From NCBI GenBank assembly GCA_032629725.1, contig JAFEVB010000015.1:62001-126000 (forward strand): 64,000 bases of DNA, written 5' to 3'. Positions 41,167 through 54,277 of the stretch are shown here, piece after piece. Every line of letters begins with the position of its first letter. The first letter of the stretch is position 1. The stretch is from Gremmenia infestans. Its lineage: Eukaryota; Ascomycota; Leotiomycetes; Helotiales; Hamatocanthoscyphaceae. Below the pieces are notes generated by a model, which ran no database searches, was not told where the DNA came from, and worked only from the letters and a program-made list of their open reading frames with translations. The position numbers and the translations under genes were made by a program.

Positions 41167-42857
41167 ATGGGTGATGCATCATGGGTATCTACCGAGCCTT
41201 CTACACGCGTTTTAAAAGAGAGAGGATTGGAAAAGTTTCCATTAAACAATGACGAGAACGCCAAAGACAGTAACTCCATGGCTGAAATCTCTGTGGCAAA
41301 ACAGTTGGAAGTAGAAGGAACTTTTGCCCGGCTCGTGCCTCAAAATAAGTATGCTCGGGATGCGTTTCAGAGGCTGGCTCAAAGCTCTCGCGACCACCCA
41401 GCATATCTCCACCATAAACAATTCGTACACGTCGATGAACGTACAGATATCGACCTACTAGATCGGGAAGACTCATTCATATTCTCCCTCGGCCTTCTAC
41501 CAGAATTTCCGGCCCTTGGCTGGAGGATCGGAAAAGGCAGATCGAACCGACCAAATCTGTCAGTGGACATCCGAATTCACGACGGCGAAGGAATGGCGGG
41601 AGTGCATGCTCGATTCTGCTGGGTGAAAGGAGGTGGAGGATTTTTCCTCTTTGCAGACAACCTTCGTACGGTGCCCGTAATCTTGAATGGAGAGGTCCTC
41701 AAACGAACTCAAAGATTGATCCCGTATCGAAACTCAATTTCCCTTGGCGAGTGCAATTTTAGTTTGAGGTTTGAAGAGCGAACACCGGCGCTCGAGGAAC
41801 AGTTCCAAGTAGAACTTTCCGCCTTCTATCTCAGAGTTTTGCGCGAAAATACGCCGTTGCTGTTGCCCACTCCTTCCGGAAATGAAGTCACGATTGGGAA
41901 CTGGATCGTCAGAAATCCCATTGCAAGCGGAAGTTATGGGCGTGTTTCTGTTGTTTCTCACATGCAGACAGGACAGCCTGCAGCAGCAAAGGAGTTGTGG
42001 AGAACGCCGCGCAATCAATTTTCTGTTGATCGTGAGATATTCATTGCGAAATATCTTCAAAGTCATCCGCATGTTCGTTTTGCCTCAACACTACTCGCAC
42101 CACGCTGACATATGTACAGAAAAGACTTGGGATCCCATTTGAATTCTACCACAAGAAAATAGTGGACAAGGCAGAAAAGTTACGATATGCAAAAATTCTG
42201 GACGAAAATTGGAGTCCTGGCCAAGCAGATGCAATTGACTTGCACATCTTGTACAGCCCTTTGTCAACGAGCAATTTCTCAGCATTGATCAAATCCAAAG
42301 CCTCCATTGAGACCCGAACACGCCTTTTTGCGCAAGTCCTAGATGGTGTCGCTTTCCTTCACAGTCTTGGTATTTCACATCGAGATATCAAACCTGGAAA
42401 TCTCGTGGTCAAATCCTATGATCCACCGGATGCTCAAATTATTGACTTTGGTTGTGCAACCACCGCTCCACGAACTCTATATGATAGACCAGGAACGATC
42501 CCGTACCTTGCCCCCGAACAATGTGAAAACCAATGGCATGACAAGAGTGTTGATTATTGGGCGTGTGCCCTGGTCGGAGCAGAACTTGTAGGTTTGAAGA
42601 GACGAACTAATGAGAGGATCGCAGGCGAGAATTATCTGATGTTGTGCGACTCGCTTGATAATTACAAAGGGCCATCTGGACAAGCTCTTATTGATGTGTG
42701 CAAGGGAATGCTTAAGATTGAGCCGGCTGAACGGATGACTGCTGCTGATGCTTTGGAGAAGCATCTTTCCGACTTTCATATAGAAGTGAATACGGGCCTA
42801 AAACGTGCGACTGATGAAAACCATGATTTGGTTTCGAAAGCTATTCGTGTAGTGTAG
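41167..42857 (+). CDS. Ser/Thr protein kinase with N-terminal FHA-like domain
   Basis: Two exons (41167-42072 and 42120-42857) with a 47-base GTTCGT...CAG intron, phase 0, 547 residues. Residues about 115-205 look FHA-like: GWRIGKGRSNRPN, GMAGVHARF, an LNGE turn and PYRNSISLGECNFSLRF. The kinase core follows: Gly loop NPIASGSYGRVSVV, Lys in AAAKEL, Glu in DREIFIA, HRDIKPGNLVV, DFGCATT and GTIPYLAPEQ; all catalytic residues are present. A C-terminal Lys/Asp-rich tail follows. The kinase domain is small and lacks a long insert. FHA domains bind phospho-threonine, so Rad53/Cds1-like signalling is possible but the substrate is unknown. An earlier start is not supported. It is intact, unlike its large neighbour. 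Confidence 0.88.
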
Positions 42858-43456
42858 GCTTTTCGGGTCAAAGTATTTGATGACGATCAGTTTAACCATG
42901 GAGGAAAACCAAAGAGCATTATTATTTTCTTAGGTAGGGAAGCTCCCCGTGGAAGCCAAGCCAAGGGATAACTCAAATTCGTTACCGTCTCTCCCGTACT
43001 GGAACAAGTACCATTCAAACTTATCGGATGTCCTGCAAGGGGGGCATGACTTGGAGCCTGGGAACCTTGGGTATATTTGACCAATTATTGAGCACAAATT
43101 GGATCATCAACCAAGGACAAGCAGCACATGATGCAGAAATTCTCGATGCAATATTCAAATCGTTCAGACGAAAACCCCATTCTTTATCTATCATAAGGTA
43201 CCTATGTACCCAGTTAACAAACAAAGACAAGCTAGAGACCCGGTTAATTAGTTTGGGAACGGCTCGTCCCGGGATGATGTGATGTAATAATTGCACCATC
43301 GCATGCATGAATATTTGGAGAACTGCAACTCGGAATCGTCCCCAAATGATTTCACATTAAAAACAACATCCGCTCTCTCTCTCTCGTGTACCTCCGTTAC
43401 AGCCAGCGCTACCTCTAGAAGTCGACAGTAATTCCAACAACCAAACAACGACCGAA
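42858..43456. other. Intergenic between kinase and SDR genes
   Basis: No supported gene. The last 80 bases before the SDR start contain a CTCTCTCTCTCT run (43373-43384), typical of a fungal leader. Confidence 0.5.
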
Positions 43457-44347
43457 ATGTCTACCCCCAACTTTGACATCAACAACCTCTTCGGAGTTAA
43501 GGGCATTGTTGCCGTTATCACGGGAGGTGGAAGTGGACTGGGTCTCTACGTTGCCAATGCTCTGGATGCAAACGGAGCAAGAGCAGTTTACATCATTGGT
43601 CGTCGCAAAGAACCCCTCGAAAAAGCCGCAAAGGAAAGCGTGAACGGAACCATCATCCCTCTTCAAGGCGACGTGACTTCCAAAGACTCCCTCGCATCAC
43701 TTGCCGAGCACATTCAAAAAGAACAAGGCTTCATTAACGTTCTTTTCGCAAACAGTGGCGTTCTTGGCGTTCAGAGCTCCCAACTCAACCTCCCCAAAGA
43801 CCGGAAGCCAACCCTCAAAGAGCTTAAGGACGCGCACTGGGCTCCTCCCATTGAAGACTTCACTCATGCCATGAATGTCAACGTCTCCGGAGTCTTTTAC
43901 ACCAGTCTTGCTTTCTTGGAACTTCTAGACGAGGGCAACAAAAAGGGAAACGTGGAACAAAAATCAAACATCGTAGTAACTTCCTCCATCGCCGGTTTCT
44001 CTCGCCAAGTCGCAGCCGGCTTCTCGTACTCGGCTTCCAAAGCAGGCACCACTCATCTGGTCAAGCTCTTGGCCACACAGCTCACGCCGTACAAGATCCG
44101 TGTGAATGCTATCGCTCCGGGCTTGTTCCCTAGTGAAATGACCGACGGCAACCCAGTGTTCTCTAATGGTGATCCAAGGAAAGAGGGCGGTGTTAAGACC
44201 GAATTTGTGCCGTTGGAAAGGAGTGGGACTGAGGAGGACATTGCGGGCGTTGCGCTCTTTTTAATTAGTAAAGGAGGTGCATATTTGAGTGGAAATGTCA
44301 TTGTACCTGATGGAGGCAGATTGGGACAGCTTCCTGCTACGTATTAG
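43457..44347 (+). CDS. Short-chain dehydrogenase/reductase (classical SDR)
   Basis: Single exon, 296 residues. It has a Rossmann cofactor motif TGGGSGLG (about residues 22-29) followed by GRRK after strand 2, which favours NADP(H). Other motifs: GDVTS, ANSGV in place of the usual NNAG, the catalytic Ser in VVTSSIAGF, the YSASK catalytic Tyr/Lys pair, and the C-terminal VIVPDGG segment. The size and order of motifs are standard, so it is expected to be active. Substrate is unknown; the family includes 3-oxoacyl and secondary-metabolite ketoreductases. No pathway genes are adjacent, so it may act alone. The ATG follows a CT-rich leader. Confidence 0.95.
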   Translation: MSTPNFDINNLFGVKGIVAVITGGGSGLGLYVANALDANGARAVYIIGRRKEPLEKAAKESVNGTIIPLQGDVTSKDSLASLAEHIQKEQGFINVLFANSGVLGVQSSQLNLPKDRKPTLKELKDAHWAPPIEDFTHAMNVNVSGVFYTSLAFLELLDEGNKKGNVEQKSNIVVTSSIAGFSRQVAAGFSYSASKAGTTHLVKLLATQLTPYKIRVNAIAPGLFPSEMTDGNPVFSNGDPRKEGGVKTEFVPLERSGTEEDIAGVALFLISKGGAYLSGNVIVPDGGRLGQLPATY

Positions 44348-45920
44348 AAATTTGGAATTGAGAATATAGACCACCGAATCGGGCTTTCTTTTGGTCGAGA
44401 TCAAGCCTCATCACTCTTTCTAGTCACTGAACCAGTCTAGGTTTTGCTTGGGTGTACAATCACCCATCTCCTATCAATTATGGTAAATCCCCAAATCTCT
44501 TCACATCATATCTAAGGAGGATTACGCTGGGAATATTAACGTGCCGCCCGATCAGCAGTTCTTAAAAGCTGTGAAGTGACTCAAGCCATGTCCCTCTCGA
44601 CATCTATCTACACCGCCGGCTTTATCATTGGTGTCAGTCTCTGAAAGGTACCCTGAAAGTTGTTGCATCTCAACGAGTCGGCCTCTTTTGTCTCCCGTAG
44701 GCCGCTACTATTTTCAAAGCTAGAGGATGTGTTTAGTGCCTAACGCTCCTCCTCGCTTTCAAGGTTCCTAAATGGACTCGAGCTCTTGGACAAGCCGAAC
44801 TTGTGTGCGAGGCGTTTGAATCGTAATAATTATACTGCGGCATATTTAAAGTATCTCGTTGAGTATGTGACTTAGAACGGCTCGGTCTACTAGCGCTGCC
44901 ATCTAAGTACTCGTGGCTTGATTTTAAGCGACGAATAAAGGGGGAGAGGCAAGTGGGACATCATAAGTGCGTACCGGTACTATACCTTGATTCTTCGCAT
45001 ACCAATACGTTACATGCACTAGCCATTGGCGCTTCAGATGCATGTGTTACTAAATCCACCTATGAATATACCTCACCTATGCATATTCGCTGTAACATAT
45101 CCAAGGATGATCCCTATGACTTCGCTCAAGTAGTATGTGTATATTTCTTCATTTAGAAATCAATGCATGCCTAATACAACTATGCGGTTAATTTCAATCC
45201 CATTTGGTATTTCAAGGATATGGAAAGGCTCGACTTACATAATATCTATATCTGCATCCACACCCTCCATTATATGCAGCTCGGGATAATAATGCGAAAG
45301 CGAACTCCGCTCCGCACCTATATATAGGCACTATACGCGACATTAACAATCAGCCCTTAAGACTTAGCAACACACTTTAAAAGTCTATATGTTCGCTAAA
45401 CATATAAGTACTAAACTTGAAATTATTGTCTCGTGACAAGTTGAAAAGCGAACATTGATTGTTGACCCGCTAGTAAATAAATATTGATATATGGTATATA
45501 TCATACGAAACCAATATGCGTATCCTGCTCTTTTGTTATTTTATGGTAACTTCATATTATGACCTCATAAAGTGGAAGCAGATGGCACGTGACCCACCCC
45601 CTATTTTTGCACTCATTTATATATCCTATAACCGCTTCTCCTAGGTAGGATAGCACTATATGCGTCAGCTATTAAGTCCCAAAGTCTAATCTTAGACATA
45701 GTAAGCAAGTTTTATGATCTTTGAACTTGAAATTAGATTTTGTTAAAATTCAAATGTAAGTATAGTACCTAGGTCGTTGAAGTTCCAAACTTTTATTACA
45801 TTCCAAGTACACTTAGTATAAGACACCAGATATCTCCGTATAGCCCCTATAATCAAACCCTTCCTTTAATGCTGCCATGAGTTTATCTATCTATCATGCA
45901 AATTTAACAATCTGAAATCT
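44348..45920. other. Intergenic, AT-rich
   Basis: About 1.6 kb without a supported gene. The stretch from 45150 to 45900 is clearly AT-richer than the flanking genes and may include decayed repeat DNA, but no ends or ORFs were recognised. Confidence 0.45.
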
Positions 45921-48615
45921 CTATAGACTGCCATCACTTACTGCAGGTGAATGCGACATCCATTGAGCTCCACCAGGTAGCACTTTGCCCTCGTCCTTCT
46001 CTCGCTGCGACACTCGTATATCCATTTCCTCATCTGACGGAGTCGGTTCAATCACAATAACCGTATCATCTCCTCGCAGATCCGGACCAGCAAAGTAGGA
46101 CTTGCCAGCAACTGGAGAATGGGCCGACTGATTACTAGCCTGCTCCTCAGGCTCCTGGGCCAGCAAACCCGCCTCACCATTCAAACGCTCATAGTGAGCA
46201 TCAACAAGCGTCGCGTCCAGGGCATCCAATCCATACCCACATCTATTCCACAGCACCGCATGTCTATCCACCACCCCATCATAACACACGCCCCAACCCT
46301 CTCCATCACTCTCCACAAGCCCTAGGTTTGGGTGCGCTCGTCGCGTCCGGTCGATTATATGCACTATGGTTGGAACAGCTACGCCGTGCGGCACGGAGAA
46401 GCGCCCGAAGACGGACGCGAGGAATATGTAGTCGGCAAAGAAGCGCCGCGGGATGTAATAGATGTCCGTCGGCGCCGTGCACCATTCCTGCGCATCGACA
46501 ATATAGCCATGCTCGCTCTCGCTCCCGCTGTTGATCAGCTGAGTGGCAGCCATTACTCCTTTCAGGATATCAGATCCAGATCCAGATCCCGAACCCCAGG
46601 ACGATAAACAATTTGACTTGCTGTGTTTGTCTGCACTCGTCATACACTGAAGACTCTGTACCTGTGATGGATTTCTTGGGTTCCCGGCTTTGGGAAGCCA
46701 TATGTTGTTCATGTTTGCTCTGGTGTATGCTAGCGGGTCGATCCAAGCATCGTGGGGAAACTGAAGAAGACCCTCGATCTCGGACGCTGCTTCGTGTTCC
46801 AGGATCAGCTGCATAGTCTTGGCGGTTTGCACATATGAAATCTCCTCGTTTTGCCAGTAGTCATGGGTCAAGTTGTGATGATCCTGATGGTCGTCTGCCT
46901 GGTGTACAAGTTCCAGGTCGCCAGGTAAGCTGAAATGCATGGTATGGAAGAACGGTTCGTATTTTGAGAGGAGAGACATCTTGGAAGGGTTCTCGTTGTC
47001 TCTATGCCAGCGGATCATGGCGAGAGTATTCTTGAAGGGAGATGTAGTTATTGGGGATTTGTTAGGTTTCATGTTCACAATTTGGACTTTGGATGTGGGC
47101 TGCTTGGGAAGTGCCGAGTTTGTAATGATGTATGCAACGATGATTGTGGTTAAAAGTTTCTTCTGATGAAGCTACGAAAAAGAAAGGTTAGAATAAAAGG
47201 TAGTTTGCGATTTAAGGGTATAAGGATTGTACCTTTGGAACGTTTGCAGTTTTCGAGAGTATGGGTAAGTTTGATTTTTCGAGGACTGGGGAGGGAGAGC
47301 TTGGATCGTCCGATACTGCAGCTGCCTCGTAAAGCAATGAAGCCAAAAACACGGCAAACATAGCCGGCAGGACGACCCAATCTAACTCTGTTCCCGACAT
47401 GACTGGTAAAAGGTACAGCAGAATACCGGTTGAGATAGCTGTCGCAAGACATTTGATGATAGCATCGGCATCTAGTTATATGAGCAACATATCGAGTTTG
47501 AAGAGGGATGCATAACGTAAGACTTACATTTGTAAACGGCAGTAGTAGCAATAGTGATAAAGGCGTTACTCATGACAATTAACGCAAGATTGTTTCCGTA
47601 ACCAGAGAAGAATGCTGGCTCGTCAGCTTTGAACATTCGCAAGGTCAAGTGAAATATCAAGTTGATAGCTGTGCCTAATGCATGTATAATCATGTTATCG
47701 GCGTGGAGTGAGGCATTGGCTCTCTTCAAAAGATCCTGGTGGTAGACTCCAGACAGTGCGTTCAAGAAAACCTGAAACAGAAGAATGCAGCCTGTAGAAA
47801 TGGAATATGAGATGCGTGCGTTCGGTTTGTATTGTGCAATAATCGAGCCATGCATCTATAGACTGTTAGAAAAAGCCTTGGTGGGAAGCAAGACTACCTA
47901 CCTGAAAGAGGATAGCAATCCATTGGAGTTTCGTGATGTTGCTTTTAAGTCCACATACTACCAATATAGCCGTCATGAATGTTATGCTAGACTGAACATA
48001 TTGGACAGTTCGCTGGTCGGCAAGTGCAAGGGCTGCAGGAGTCTTTCAATATTCAGAGTCAGTATGTCGGCATTAAGAAGCACAACTCATGATCGAATTG
48101 CAACTTACAGTGTTGTTAATAAGGGCGTATAAGAAAGCTAACTGTATAAAAGCATATCGCGTGCCTTGGTTGATATCGTTTTTACAATACCCCCAAAATG
48201 TCCGCAGCTCTGAATGCGACCCATTTGCATCCTCATACACTTCTGGGTGCCTCGGTGGATGATTGGCATTGACTTTCATTCGCATCCGCTCGACCAAAAT
48301 TTGCTTCGGCTCTGGAAAGTAACTCCTCTCACTTGGTGGCAGAGGTGCCAGTGACGGGTTAACAAGATCCCGAGCGATCTGGTTCCGGCTTCTGCATTCG
48401 AAATAAAAGAACACCATTGAGAGAAGCAGCTTGGAAAATTCCGAGACAGTGGTGAATGAGGATGTTGAGAATGAGGAGGTCTTGCCCTCCGGCTCAGCCC
48501 CGGTAGTATTTGATATGATTCCCATGCCGACTTGAATCAATATCAGCACCAACGCTGCCGAATACGCTGCCCCCAACGGCTGACAAAGCCATGGCTGATG
48601 ATTATAGCTAGCCAT
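45921..48615 (-). CDS. Nucleotide-sugar transporter (UDP-galactose/UDP-GlcNAc type) fused to a large C-terminal domain
   Basis: Exons 48615-48109, 48042-47902, 47855-47528, 47471-47233 and 47171-45921 join in frame to 821 residues. The first about 390 residues are an SLC35A-like transporter: FLYALINNT, ALALADQRTVQYVQSS, LQWIAILFQ, ANASLHADNMIIH, ATTAVYKYADAIIKCLATAI and STGILLYLLP. It would move nucleotide sugar into the Golgi in exchange for UMP or GMP. Exon 4 could end at TAA 47212-47214, giving a 411-residue stand-alone transporter. However, a canonical intron (47172-47232; GTACAA donor, TTCTAAC branch, TTTTTCGTAG acceptor) leads in phase to a 417-codon exon. That exon contains a possible membrane segment (KKLLTTIIVAYIITNSA) and FFADYIFLASVFGRFSV, and ends with an acidic tail. 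The added domain is not recognised; a Golgi glycosylation partner is inferred. Both isoforms may exist. Confidence 0.75.
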
Positions 48616-50289
48616 ATTCCTATGTATGGTACTGTGTGATTGAAGATATTGAAATGTGAGTCCCTAAAAATGATGGGTTGTGATGATACAAGTAGAATCG
48701 AAATGGTGAAAGAAATCAAATGGCTGACAATCTCATTAAGCAAGATGAGACGAAGGGTGGGTTGGAAGGATCCTCAAGTGCCAATCTACTAAACCAGGAA
48801 TCCTAGCCCCATAGAGTGTGTTATATTTGGCTTTGTAGAGGCAACGACCTTGAAGGAATGAATGTACAGCGCAATCAGAGTTGAAGGATGGTGAGATTGG
48901 CTGTCAGCATAGAATTCGAAGACGTTAACAACAACTTGGAATGACTTGAACGATCCACCAGCGACAACGCTATAGGTTGCACTATGTCAGGGTCAAGATG
49001 TAGGTAAGAGAGAGGCGTATGATATTTTGAAGAAAATAACGAGTTCTATCTTTTTATAGAAAATCGAATAGATGCATAGCAAACACCTTGTGAATAGAGT
49101 TCCCGGCACCCTACCAATATATGAACTACATTCTGGAGCGAGTTCGGACATTAACAACTTGGATTACTCGGGATTCGTCAACTCAACTTACTCTAAGATA
49201 AGTAATTTAATGCGAGTTGGAGTTACACTGAAAGAACCTTAAAAGAGAGGTACTATTTAGGTCCGGATGTATAGCAGTTTGCATACCTCAGGTATTCCTT
49301 CTACCTACGCCTTCGTCAGTCAAGCCATTGCTATCCCGCAGCCTAGCCTCATATCACACTCGACATTTTCTCTGTCAGTAATTATAGCGTGCTGTCAGCC
49401 GAAGCTAAAGTAGTGTAGGGTCTTGGTGGTTGCGTTGGTTGTTAGTTCAACCCCGCCTCTCGGGATAGATACATCCACAAAACTCATTATCTCGGGCGGC
49501 TTGCGAGGATACTCGACCCGCTACCCACTTTTATAAAGGGCTTAAAGTACCCTAGCAAGCTATCGCTATTGCTATTCCCGTCGCTATCGCTATTCTATCC
49601 AAGAAAGAATTATCAAATATAGCAATTATAAGGCTCTATAATAATAACCACCTTCTACTCCTAAATAAATGCGACAACGTCTATCACGTGCAACGATAAT
49701 CATGGGCGATCAGACTTTTCTATAGCAAAAGTAGTTTTAGCAAAATTGAAAAATCAACAGCCTGTATATTAGTCAGCGAAGATTTTGATATTTATCAAGA
49801 GCTTTTGTCAGCTTGTAGAAAGAGAAGCGGCTGTGTAACCAGGAAAAAGTTATTTTTAGAGCGCCGAATCTATCCCGCGATGAGAAGTAAAGTAACAGAA
49901 AAGCGAGCAGTTTACCGCGAACACTCGAGAGATATGCCTACATGTAGTAGTTTCTCCCGAATAGATGTCTACCTATTTCTAGGTATCCGTATACGTAGCA
50001 CTGCAACGGCTCTCGCTCTAAGCTAGGACTAGGGCCCCTTTTTGCCGAGAGCGAGCCGAGTCTAAGCTCATCCGAGCTCGCCCCTCGCCCCCAGGAACCC
50101 GAATAGCTACTTCGTATATATGCGACTACGAAAATAGTCAAGAATTATAGCCCACAATCCGAGGCATCTAGAATTTTCAGCCAGCGCTGACTATGCAATC
50201 TTCTCTATTGTATTGGAATTTGGGCCGACGTTCACCCGAAAAACACTACCCACTTGGCGCCTTGGCATGGCCCGTGAGCCAGTTAAAAG
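48616..50289. other. Intergenic, gradient into AT-rich repeat DNA
   Basis: No supported gene. The promoter of the transporter gene lies in the first 300 bases. From about 49600 the composition shifts toward AT-rich; small frames at 49805-50141 have no motif. This is the euchromatin-to-repeat boundary. Confidence 0.5.
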
Positions 50290-53200
50290 TCTTTACGGGT
50301 TTTTTTAGTTGCAACCTTCCCTTTTTGCAGACGCGTTTTTAGCTTATAGCAATAGACATCTCTATATTAGTTAAGCTGCAAGCATACTATATAAACTATA
50401 GCAGGTATCTTGCAAAATCTCTCTTTAGACGGAATTAGATTAGGGCTCTATGGCGGACCTATACTGCCTGTCGCATATACTACCCTTCCTTTATTTTTTA
50501 TACGTATTAGCTAACCCGCCTAGGATTATGGCCGTAATAGTCGCGCTGCAGCCTATAATAGTCGCTAGCAGGCACCCTTAGGAGAGCTTAATCTAAATGT
50601 ATAGTCTATAGATTGTCCGCGGCCTTAAAAACATGCCTGTATAGTCTATACTGCCGCCTATAATATCAAGTCTATATAAAAGAAGAAGGGAGAGCATATA
50701 GAGAAGCGTCTGCTAGTTATAAACGCGTCTGTTATTAGCTTGCTAAGGTTCCTCTTATAGTTCTAAGGTATTATAGTCTATAACCTAGGTAGAATAAGAA
50801 GCAAGTATAAGTTCTATTACGCCTACTATTTTATATAAGAGCTCTTTTCTAGCTTAACCCTTTTTAAGGTCTGCTGCAAAAAAGAAGATATAGATCTTAA
50901 GGTCTTATAGATGCCTCTGCTTTTTCTATAGATACTTCTAGAAAGTTAGAATATAATAAGCTATGCTTTTTATTAGAATATTCGCAGATATAATAACGCC
51001 TTAGCCTTTATCTCTATTAGCTATAATAAAGACACCTATATAGATCTAGCTATAGGTATCTAATACTTTAAGATTTATAGCAAGCTGTTTTACTACTAGG
51101 GCCCTTTATAGGCCGGCCTGCAAAAGCCGCTATGCTTTACTTAACTTCTTTTCTATAATCTAAACTATATAGCTAATCTCTATTACCTTTATTACGCTTA
51201 TAATATGCAGTTAGACCGTCTAATCCTTTAGTAGCTTGCAGCTATGCTTATAAATATAAATCCGTTTATTACTATCTATAAGACTACTAGTAAGCGCTTA
51301 GCAAACTAGCTATAGAACTTTTGCTTTCTATTAAACCTGCAGGTACGTTTAGTAATAGAATTAAAAGCAGATTATTATTATAAAAATCTTCTTATAAGCA
51401 AAAAGATTATAGTTTTTTTACTAGATAAAACTATAAAGGCTATATACTATAATATTATTCTTATAGTCTATAACTTTTTTAGTAATAGTTTATAACTAAG
51501 CTGTATTAATATAATATATATAGCTTATATACTACTTTACTATATGCTTTTTTTTCTATATAGTAACCTAGGCTATTACTATAACCTCTAGTTATAAAAA
51601 GTATATTAAATAGATAAGTAGCTTTATTAGTAGAATTTCTACCACTACTACTTATATATTTATAATAGCAAGTATCTAATCCTTTTTTATAGCAAGCGTC
51701 TTTTTTAGTAGTATATTATTAATACTTTTATAGTTTGCAAACATATAGCTCTAGATTAGCTATATTATAAATAGATTAAGATATATGCAGATATATATTA
51801 TAAGCTTACAGATATATTAATCTATTAGAATATTAATCTTACTAAGCTTAGTTAATACTTTATTTTTCTATTAAGCTTTATAGATAGCAATTACTATATA
51901 TAGCAGCTTTTCTAAAACTCTATAGCAATTATATAGTACTTTAGTAAGCCGGACCTTTTTATTATATTTATAGCTAACTTGCGCTAGCTTAAGATCTTTT
52001 ATAACTTTCTTCTAAGCTAGTAACCTTTAGATTATCTAGATTTTATTACCTATATATTCTATCTAAAAGTAAAGCAGATAATTATAGATCTAAAAGTAGG
52101 CCTTTTTAAACTATATATAGATTATATCTATATAATTAAGTATTAGAAATAGACGCTTCTATATATATACTTGCTTTTTTTTTCTAGGTATCTATAAAGT
52201 TCTATATACTAAAATAGGTAGATAAAATTATCTATACTTAGTTGCTAGATCCTATATAGAACCTTATAGGCAAGCTTATAAAGATTATACTTTTAAATAA
52301 AACTTATAGTTCTTATAAAATAGATAATTTACGGTTTTTATATATAGTTAGTAAAATGCTAAGCGCGCCTCTATAGTGTTAAAAGAGGTTTCTAAAGCTA
52401 TTTGCGCTTATTATAGTTATATATAAAAATTAATATCCTAAATACTACCGCTTAGATAATAGTTAAACGTTTATAGTTCTAAAACCAAGCTTTCTAGAAG
52501 ATATAGTTACCTGTAATAATTAGTAGATTATACTATATAATCTATATCTGCTTTAGAAGTATTAAGCGTATATTAATATAAAGGTTTATACTATAGTATA
52601 GTCTGTAAAGTATATCTATAAGTATATATATAAAGGTTTAGATTATATAACTATTATAGTTACTACTACGGATAATAAGATTGCTTTTTACCTATAGAGA
52701 TAATATATTAGTCTATCTAAAGCTTACTAGCGCTTAATAGAGTTTAAGACCTATTAAGAATAGCCTCTAGTTTAGCACTTTATAATTTATCTTAATAGGT
52801 AGTAGTTAGTATATTTTATAGATAACTTAACTATAAATAAGCTAGCTATAAAAATAAACTAAAGCTAGTTAACCTTTATAGCTTTCTTTTAGTATAATAA
52901 TACGTACGCAGATAGCTATTAGTATCTCTACTTTAAGTTTTTTATATATCTTATATAAAGTAAAGATTATATATAGCGTTTGCGGAAATAGAGCTTTGCT
53001 ATTAGTTATATATATTACTATAGCTCTATTATAAGCAAAAAGTACTACCTTCGCCTTTTATTAACTTTTATACTAGGCCTATAATTATTTACAGACCTGT
53101 ATATTATAAATAATATCTGCTATCTTATCTACTAGGCTATCTATATTGCCTGCAAGCTAGTAGAAAATAACTAGAAGTAGTATTACTATTTTAATAAAGC

Positions 53201-53802
53201 GGTGCTTTTTATAACTATAGATAGTTTATAGACGCTTTTCTTAATAGGCCTCCGCTAATAGTTAATTATAGATTCGTAAACTATCTAGGATTAGTATAAA
53301 GATCACTTTTTAGATAATCTAAAGCATTGCTTAATATAGTATAAAGTTGACTTTCTTCTACTACTAATTAATCTATATTATAACTATACTTTTTTTCTTT
53401 TTAGACTTAGTTTTATAAATTAGTAATAAATATTAATAAATATAAGCTTACTTAAAAAATACCTTTAACTAAGCTATTATATATAAATAGGTTAGTTATA
53501 TTAATTAAATAGTTAACTATATAGCTTTTATAAATAAGATATAAGCGCAATTAAATAAAGATTAGCTATTATATTTTAATATAATCCTAATAGCTATTAT
53601 AAATAATCCGCAAACTGCTTACTTTTATTTATAAAAACTAGACGGAACTAAGAAAACCTTTCTTTATAAAACCTTTTATTATTATCTCTATAGTTAAGAT
53701 AAAAATATCTTTTATATTATATCTATAGGTATTATAGCTCTTTTTCTACCTAATAGATATACCTTTTACTTATAATTTAAGATCCTAATCTAGCTATATA
53801 TA
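50290..53802. mobile_element. Unidentified, heavily RIP-like degraded repeat DNA
   Basis: No frame of 60 codons or more exists. The sequence is dominated by TA and AT steps with stops in all frames, typical of RIP-mutated transposons, and is clearly different from the chromovirus that follows. No LTR, TIR or motif could be assigned, so the element class stays open. Confidence 0.6.
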
Positions 53803-54277
53803 TTATGAATATAATATATAACTAGGGGACCTTAGGCTTAATATCTAGCTCGCTAGGTATAGGAGAACCCCTAGAAGAAAAAAGGTTTCTTTATAGTAGC
53901 TAATATAATAACTATATATACTAGTTAGCTAGTTATATAATATATTATAAGATAAAAATAGATTATTTAGATTGTAATAATCTATATAATCCGGGATTAG
54001 TAGGATTATAATAATCTATATAATCTAGAATATAAAGATTCTATATAAGACTAAGTTATTACCTATTAGATAAAAGCTTTATATTTAACTTAAATAGTAT
54101 TTCCTAATATATACTTATTACTTTATACTTTATAATAAGCTATACTTCTAAGTATAGCAACTAGTAATCTATTAATAGATACTAATATTAATCTAATAAT
54201 AACCTAGATCTAAGAATCTAACTTAAGTTATAAAACTTATCTTAATACTATATAAGCTAGGCAATTATTATACTTTA
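53803..54277 (+). mobile_element. LTR, first copy (chromovirus element 1, 5' end)
   Basis: About 475 bases (AACTAGGGGACCTTAGGCTT at its start, TATAAGCTAGGCAATTATTA near its end) that recur almost unchanged at 59865-60338 and, inverted and partial, at 63692-63944. The boundaries come from where the three copies stop matching. Confidence 0.8.

Noticed and set aside
45330..45480. Suspected MITE with AACAATCA ends
   Set aside because: The two ends do not align as a true inverted repeat on inspection.
46328..46607. Arg-rich plus-strand frames
   Set aside because: Antisense of the large exon of the transporter fusion.
49400..49470. Possible tRNA-like fold around GTTCAACCCC
   Set aside because: No acceptor stem or anticodon arm could be paired.
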